Origin: an uncultured Aequorivita sp.
GTDB taxonomy: Bacteria > Bacteroidota > Bacteroidia > Flavobacteriales > Flavobacteriaceae
Assembly: GCA_937125455.1 (NCBI GenBank)
Contig: CAKZLK010000043.1
Location: forward strand, 186,001 to 250,000
DNA: 64,000 nucleotides
Direction of reading: 5' to 3'
Part shown: positions 60,450-64,000 of the stretch, one piece after another
Layout: every line of letters starts with the position of its first letter
How positions within the stretch are numbered: the stretch's first letter is position 1
Translations under genes and position numbers: made by a program
Notes under the pieces: generated by a model
Databases searched by the model: none
Seen by the model: only the letters and a program-made list of their open reading frames with translations
Told to the model about the DNA's origin: nothing

Positions 60450-61478
60450 TTATTCTTGCTTGTATTCTTTCACAGCTTCAATAAAAGCACCTGCGTTTTC
60501 CAACGGAATATTTGGCAAAATACCGTGACCCAAGTTCACAATATACCGGTCTTTCCCAAATTCGTCAATCATTTGTTTTACCATCTTTTTTATTACTGAT
60601 GGCGGACTGAAAAGTCTGGTTGGGTCAAAATTTCCTTGCAAAGTGATTTTTCCTCCAGTTAAATATCGGGCGTTTTTAGGCGAACAAGTCCAATCTACAC
60701 CTAATGCTGAAGCACCGCTTTTCGCCATCGTGTCCAATGCAAACCAACAACCTTTTCCAAAAGCAATTACATGCGTCTCATCTTTTAAAGCATCAATAAT
60801 CTGTTGCATGTACTTCCAACTGAATTCTTGATAATCAGTTGGCGAAAGCATGCCGCCCCAGCTATCAAAAACTTGTACAGCGTTTACACCAGCCTTTACT
60901 TTTTCTTTTAAATATAAAATTGTGGTATCGGTTATTTTCTGAAGCAACGCGTGTGCGGCAACAGGTTGGGTAAAGCAAAATTCCTTTGCTATGTCGAAAT
61001 TTTTTGAGCCTTGTCCTTGCACACAATAACATAAAATAGTCCACGGACTACCAGCAAAACCAATTAATGGGATTTCGTCGTTCAATTTTTCTTTAGTCAT
61101 TTTTATGGCCTCCATAACGTAACCGAGGGTTTCGTTAATGTCTGGTACAATCACGCGTTCCAAATCTTTCATAGAACGAATTGGGTCGGGAACCCAAGGG
61201 CCAATTCCAGGTTTCATTTCTACGTGAATGTTCATAGCCTGTGGAATTACCAAAATATCGCTGAACAAAATAGCGGCATCCATTCCGTATCTTCGGATGG
61301 GTTGAACAGTAATTTCACTTGCTAGTTCGGGCGTTTGGCAGCGGGTGAAAAAGTCGAATTTCGCTTTTATTTCTTGAAATTCTGGTAAGTATCTACCGGC
61401 TTGGCGCATCATCCAAACAGGTGGTCGTTCCACGGTTTCACCGCGAAGGGCTTTTAAGAATAAATCGTTTTTAATCAT
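60450..61478 (-). CDS. hemE: Uroporphyrinogen decarboxylase
   Basis: Removes four carboxyl groups from uroporphyrinogen III to give coproporphyrinogen III. It is 342 residues with the signatures [16 protein letters not shown] (19-34), the catalytic Asp in [13 protein letters not shown] near 69-81 and [19 protein letters not shown] near 125-143, plus [20 protein letters not shown] near the end. It overlaps hemD by 8 bases and abuts the DUF6973 gene, as part of one operon. Confidence 0.97.
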   Translation of the reverse strand: MIKNDLFLKALRGETVERPPVWMMRQAGRYLPEFQEIKAKFDFFTRCQTPELASEITVQPIRRYGMDAAILFSDILVIPQAMNIHVEMKPGIGPWVPDPIRSMKDLERVIVPDINETLGYVMEAIKMTKEKLNDEIPLIGFAGSPWTILCYCVQGQGSKNFDIAKEFCFTQPVAAHALLQKITDTTILYLKEKVKAGVNAVQVFDSWGGMLSPTDYQEFSWKYMQQIIDALKDETHVIAFGKGCWFALDTMAKSGASALGVDWTCSPKNARYLTGGKITLQGNFDPTRLFSPPSVIKKMVKQMIDEFGKDRYIVNLGHGILPNIPLENAGAFIEAVKEYKQE

Positions 61479-62145
61479 AGTTTTTTAATGTATTCACCGC
61501 TTTAGCAATTACGCTTTCTACGGTTGTGGTGTTTGAAATCACCACGTTTTCAGTATATTTTTTTGCTTCGGAAGCGGTTGTTTTTCCTATACAAATGGCT
61601 TTCGCGCCATTTATTTCATTTTCTGAAAAAAAACTCCGCACACCACTTGGGCTGAAAAATAAAATAGCATCAAATTGCCTTTCAAAGCTCTTTGGGTTTA
61701 GGGTTGTTTTGTACACTTCAATTTCTTCAAAAGAAATATTGTTCTCTTTTAATTTTGAAGGTATTTCATCACTTCGGATATTTCCACAGAAAAAATGAAA
61801 AGAGTCATTTTTATGGTTTTTTACCAAATAATCTGCCAATTCGGAAGCGTATTCAGTCATTTTATTCACTTTTTGGCCGTTTGTTACCAAAGCTAGTTTC
61901 GTTTTTTCTCCTACGCAATAACAGTTCCCAATAACCCATCGACTGGGCTCAGGATGACATTCGTTTTCAAAAAAAGAATTGACCGCGTTCTGACTTGTGA
62001 AAATTGCATTTACGATCGTTGAGGAAATTTCAAATGGAACAAAATCTATTTTTATAGCATTGTATTCCACCAATGAAGCACCCACATGCAATAGTAAAGA
62101 CTTTTGACTTTCACTGAGCTTTTTAGTTGATAGAACTGCTGGCAT
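61471..62145 (-). CDS. hemD: Uroporphyrinogen-III synthase
   Basis: Cyclises hydroxymethylbilane to uroporphyrinogen III with inversion of ring D. It is 224 residues and divergent in sequence as usual: [15 protein letters not shown] start, [12 protein letters not shown] near 49-60, and [14 protein letters not shown] with [15 protein letters not shown] in the C-terminal half. It begins 23 bases inside the trkA end, and overlaps hemE by 8 bases. Flavobacterial hemD is often preceded by hemA and hemC; here potassium-uptake genes are upstream. Confidence 0.92.
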   Translation of the reverse strand: MPAVLSTKKLSESQKSLLLHVGASLVEYNAIKIDFVPFEISSTIVNAIFTSQNAVNSFFENECHPEPSRWVIGNCYCVGEKTKLALVTNGQKVNKMTEYASELADYLVKNHKNDSFHFFCGNIRSDEIPSKLKENNISFEEIEVYKTTLNPKSFERQFDAILFFSPSGVRSFFSENEINGAKAICIGKTTASEAKKYTENVVISNTTTVESVIAKAVNTLKNYD

Positions 62146-62827
62146 AGTTTTTAAGATATTTCTTTATGTCAGCATCCTTGCCGAAAACCACTAGAATATC
62201 GCCCATTTGAAAAATGGTATCTGGAGTGGGAAGGCCTACTACTTCTTTCTTATCAACAATTCTTCCCAGTAAATTGGTATGTTGCTTTTTACGGATTATG
62301 GTAATTATATTGAGGTTAAAATTCTTTCGGAACGCTGATTCCTGAATAGTCTTTCCCACCAAAGATTTACAAACCTCAACTTCCGACACTAAGTGTTCAT
62401 CATCAATTTCAAAATTATCTATACTTCCTTTTAGATTGATTTTTTTTGTGAACCTTTCCGCATATTCCTGTTCTGGATGAATAATTTGGTCCACCCCCAT
62501 TGCTTCAAGAATGGTGTCTTCCAAGGCAGACGCAGACCGCGAAATGATTTTTGCTTTTGTCAATTTTTTCACAATTGCAGTACTCATAATGGCAGCTCCA
62601 TTTTTTTCGCCAATGGCAATAATGGCCAAATCGGCATTTTTTAATGGTAATGATTGATAGGCATTTTCATTGGTAGCATCTATAGCGACAGCATGGGCTA
62701 CTTTGTCTTTTATCTGTTCTATTTTTTCAAGATCGTGGTCTGCAACAATCACTTCGTTTCCTGTATTTGAAAGATTTACAGCTAACGACATCCCAAAATT
62801 CCCAAGACCAATAACTACTATTTTCAT
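62123..62827 (-). CDS. trkA: Potassium uptake regulatory subunit TrkA/KtrA
   Basis: A 234-residue cytosolic gating ring protein for the TrkH-type channel. RCK-N Rossmann domain: VVIGLGNFGMSLAVNLSNTGNEVIVADHD (4-32, GxGxFG and terminal Asp for NAD(H)/ATP). RCK-C domain at about 145-225 (VCKSLVGKTIQESAFRKNFNLNIITIIRK; DTIFQMGDILVVFGKDADIKKY). With one RCK-N/C pair it is KtrA-like rather than the double E. coli TrkA. It follows the trkH gene and runs into hemD with a 23-base overlap. Confidence 0.93.
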   Translation of the reverse strand: MKIVVIGLGNFGMSLAVNLSNTGNEVIVADHDLEKIEQIKDKVAHAVAIDATNENAYQSLPLKNADLAIIAIGEKNGAAIMSTAIVKKLTKAKIISRSASALEDTILEAMGVDQIIHPEQEYAERFTKKINLKGSIDNFEIDDEHLVSEVEVCKSLVGKTIQESAFRKNFNLNIITIIRKKQHTNLLGRIVDKKEVVGLPTPDTIFQMGDILVVFGKDADIKKYLKNYASSSIN

Positions 62828-62852
62828 CTTTATAAAATATTTTGAAAAATAA

Positions 62853-62913
62853 GAAGATGGAATGCCCTATATACATCTTCAGTGGGTTTATAATTTGTTA
62901 ATGGGCATTTCAT
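62853..62913 (-). other. Two mutually exclusive hairpins between trkH and trkA
   Basis: GAAGATG (62853-62859) pairs with CATCTTC (62874-62880); alternatively ATGGAATGCCC (62857-62867) pairs with GGGCATTTCAT (62903-62913) with one G-U. The two share bases 62857-62859, so only one can form. No T run follows either. Confidence 0.4.
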
Positions 62914-62942
62914 AATTTCATTTTTAAAAATTAACTGCTATT

Positions 62943-64000
62943 TTAGTTAATTAAAATATTTTCTTCAGGATAAGTATGTTCGGTTTTCCCGACGCTTCTT
63001 AATAGTCCAATCATAAGGTTCAGCAAGCCAATTCTTCCAAAGAACATCAAAAAGATAATAACGTATTTGCTGTATTCAGAGAGCTGGGAAGTGATTCCCA
63101 TAGAAAGCCCAACAGTTGAAAAGGCTGAAAACACTTCGAACGCAATCTGAATTAGTGAAAACTCTGGATTAAAAATAAGCAATAACAAAACACCTGTTCC
63201 AATACTCGCTAAGGAGATTGATATAATGGCAAATGCACGTTGCACCGCTTCAGTCGCAATTCTTCGGGTTCCGATTTCAATATATTTTTTATTGCGCGCA
63301 ATGGAAAAAATATTTAAGGTTGCCAATGCAAAGGTCGTGGTTTTAATACCACCACCCGTTGATGCCGGAGATGCTCCAACCCACATTAAAAAAATCATAA
63401 ACAAGAGGCCGGGAATGGTAAAGTCGGCCATATTTACTGTGTTAAAACCAGCGGTACGCGAAGTTACCGAAGAAAACATTGCCGTTGTAAATTTTCCAAA
63501 AGCTGTTTTGTGTTCCAAAAGATTTGTTTGCTGCTCAGAGAATAAAAAGAAAACTGCCCCACCAACAATCAATATCGCCGTAGTGTAAAGTACAATTTTG
63601 GTGTTCAGATTAATTACCCTAGAAATAAAAACTCGATCGTTTTTGCTGAAAATATTTGTGACTAATTTTTTAAAATACTGAATCACATTATATGCGATGT
63701 GATATCCTAATCCTCCAAAAACAATAAGTGCCATTACAACCCACTGCATATAATAATTAAATCGTAATCCTGTATCGTACAGTCCGTCTGAAGCTATTGA
63801 AAACCCTGCATTACAATATGCTGAAATGGCGTGGAAAACTGCAAAAAACCCTCTGTGCTTAAAGGAATCGATATGAGCTAAAGAATAATAAATGAGCAAC
63901 GCTCCAATACCTTCCAAAACCAAAGAGAAAAGTACAATCTGCATTACGGTGCGCATCACGCTGTTTAATTTGTCGTGACCTAAAATATCCTTCATATAAA
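62943..64000 (-). CDS. trkH: Potassium uptake protein TrkH/KtrB, 5' end outside window
   Basis: Potassium-translocating membrane subunit. At least 351 codons are seen; the frame is open at the right edge and the family has one more pore unit, so the N-terminus lies beyond 64000. Three of the four pore loops with selectivity-filter glycines are visible: AISAYCNAGFSI, SVTSRTAGFNTV and AFSTVGLSMG, each followed by a helix. GASPASTGGGIKTTT and GRIGLLNL are conserved. It is followed by trkA after 115 bases and probably forms one unit with it. Confidence 0.92.
   Translation of the reverse strand, partial: YMKDILGHDKLNSVMRTVMQIVLFSLVLEGIGALLIYYSLAHIDSFKHRGFFAVFHAISAYCNAGFSIASDGLYDTGLRFNYYMQWVVMALIVFGGLGYHIAYNVIQYFKKLVTNIFSKNDRVFISRVINLNTKIVLYTTAILIVGGAVFFLFSEQQTNLLEHKTAFGKFTTAMFSSVTSRTAGFNTVNMADFTIPGLLFMIFLMWVGASPASTGGGIKTTTFALATLNIFSIARNKKYIEIGTRRIATEAVQRAFAIISISLASIGTGVLLLLIFNPEFSLIQIAFEVFSAFSTVGLSMGITSQLSEYSKYVIIFLMFFGRIGLLNLMIGLLRSVGKTEHTYPEENILIN

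Noticed and set aside
62828-62942. c-di-AMP (ydaO) riboswitch for potassium uptake
   Set aside because: The structured spacer lies inside the operon and is far too short and simple for that riboswitch.
1-64000. Mobile element, prophage or genomic island
   Set aside because: No transposase, integrase, phage or conjugation gene; gene content and codon style look uniform and core throughout.

Overview
The window is a 64 kb piece of a low-GC (roughly 36-37% by eye) chromosome from the Bacteroidota, almost certainly a member of the Flavobacteriaceae. The evidence is the gliding lipoprotein GldH, three secreted proteins with type IX secretion (T9SS) type A C-terminal sorting domains, the SPOR/HU protein, DUF4286 and DUF4292 families, an ECF sigma factor next to a TM-plus-barrel protein, and repeated promoters of the Bacteroidota form (-33 TTG, -7 TAnnTTTG) with few Shine-Dalgarno sequences. 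I cannot fix genus or species. It reads as core chromosome: there is no prophage, insertion sequence, integrase, CRISPR array or rRNA operon.

Layout. 1-7 kb (all minus): partial nrdB, then a run prs > rplY > pth > ribF > HTTM membrane protein > serS. 7.0-13.3 kb: tRNA-Leu(CAA), an APC permease, a HupE-like protein, dCMP deaminase coupled to an S41 protease, and on the other strand a MarC protein and a small membrane protein; then DUF3109. 13.4-18.3 kb: a lipoprotein, a T9SS-secreted protein, a TPR protein and DUF4286. 18.4-27.4 kb (plus): rsmA-mgtE-thioesterase, then a flippase, dut, a sugar nucleotidyltransferase, a TPR protein, a DUF4292 lipoprotein and an EnvC-like factor, which looks like one envelope-biogenesis operon. 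27.4-39.5 kb: a secreted subtilase, thioesterase, HU-SPOR protein, dprA, trpS, plsC, sigma/anti-sigma-barrel pair, recA and trhO. 39.7-45.3 kb (plus): ricT-gldH-PBP1A, then scoAB. 45.3-47.3 kb: an unannotated small transcription unit and a fused two-domain oligopeptide-type ABC ATPase. 47.5-57.2 kb: a secreted M4 protease, a repeat lipoprotein, an exonuclease, ogt with a serine hydrolase, a hybrid histidine kinase, a CNNM protein and two small unknowns. 57.2-64 kb (minus): potassium uptake (trkH partial, trkA) running into a haem block hemD-hemE-DUF6973-EI24-hemF-hemB.

How the genes work together. prs, ribF, pth, rplY and serS supply nucleotide and flavin cofactors and translation. The 21-27 kb block and ricT-gldH-PBP1A serve envelope assembly, cell division and gliding/secretion. 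The T9SS substrates (subtilase, M4 protease, 14.2 kb protein) point to a protein-degrading heterotroph. hemD/E/F/B cover most tetrapyrrole steps to protoporphyrinogen; hemA and hemC are not seen here.

Most notable observations: a plus-strand transcription unit with its own strong terminator and a 29-residue hydrophobic ORF but no known gene (45.4-45.6 kb); a lipoprotein with two copies of an HGQPGHRC motif; a terminator-like hairpin at the very 5' end of the rplY transcript; several genes whose -7 promoter box sits 4-5 bases before the start codon, predicting leaderless mRNAs; a perfect palindrome in the recA leader; and two uncharacterised genes embedded by translational coupling in the haem operon. 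None of these is proven to be a new system. Several gene starts are revised from the longest open frame, with reasons given.
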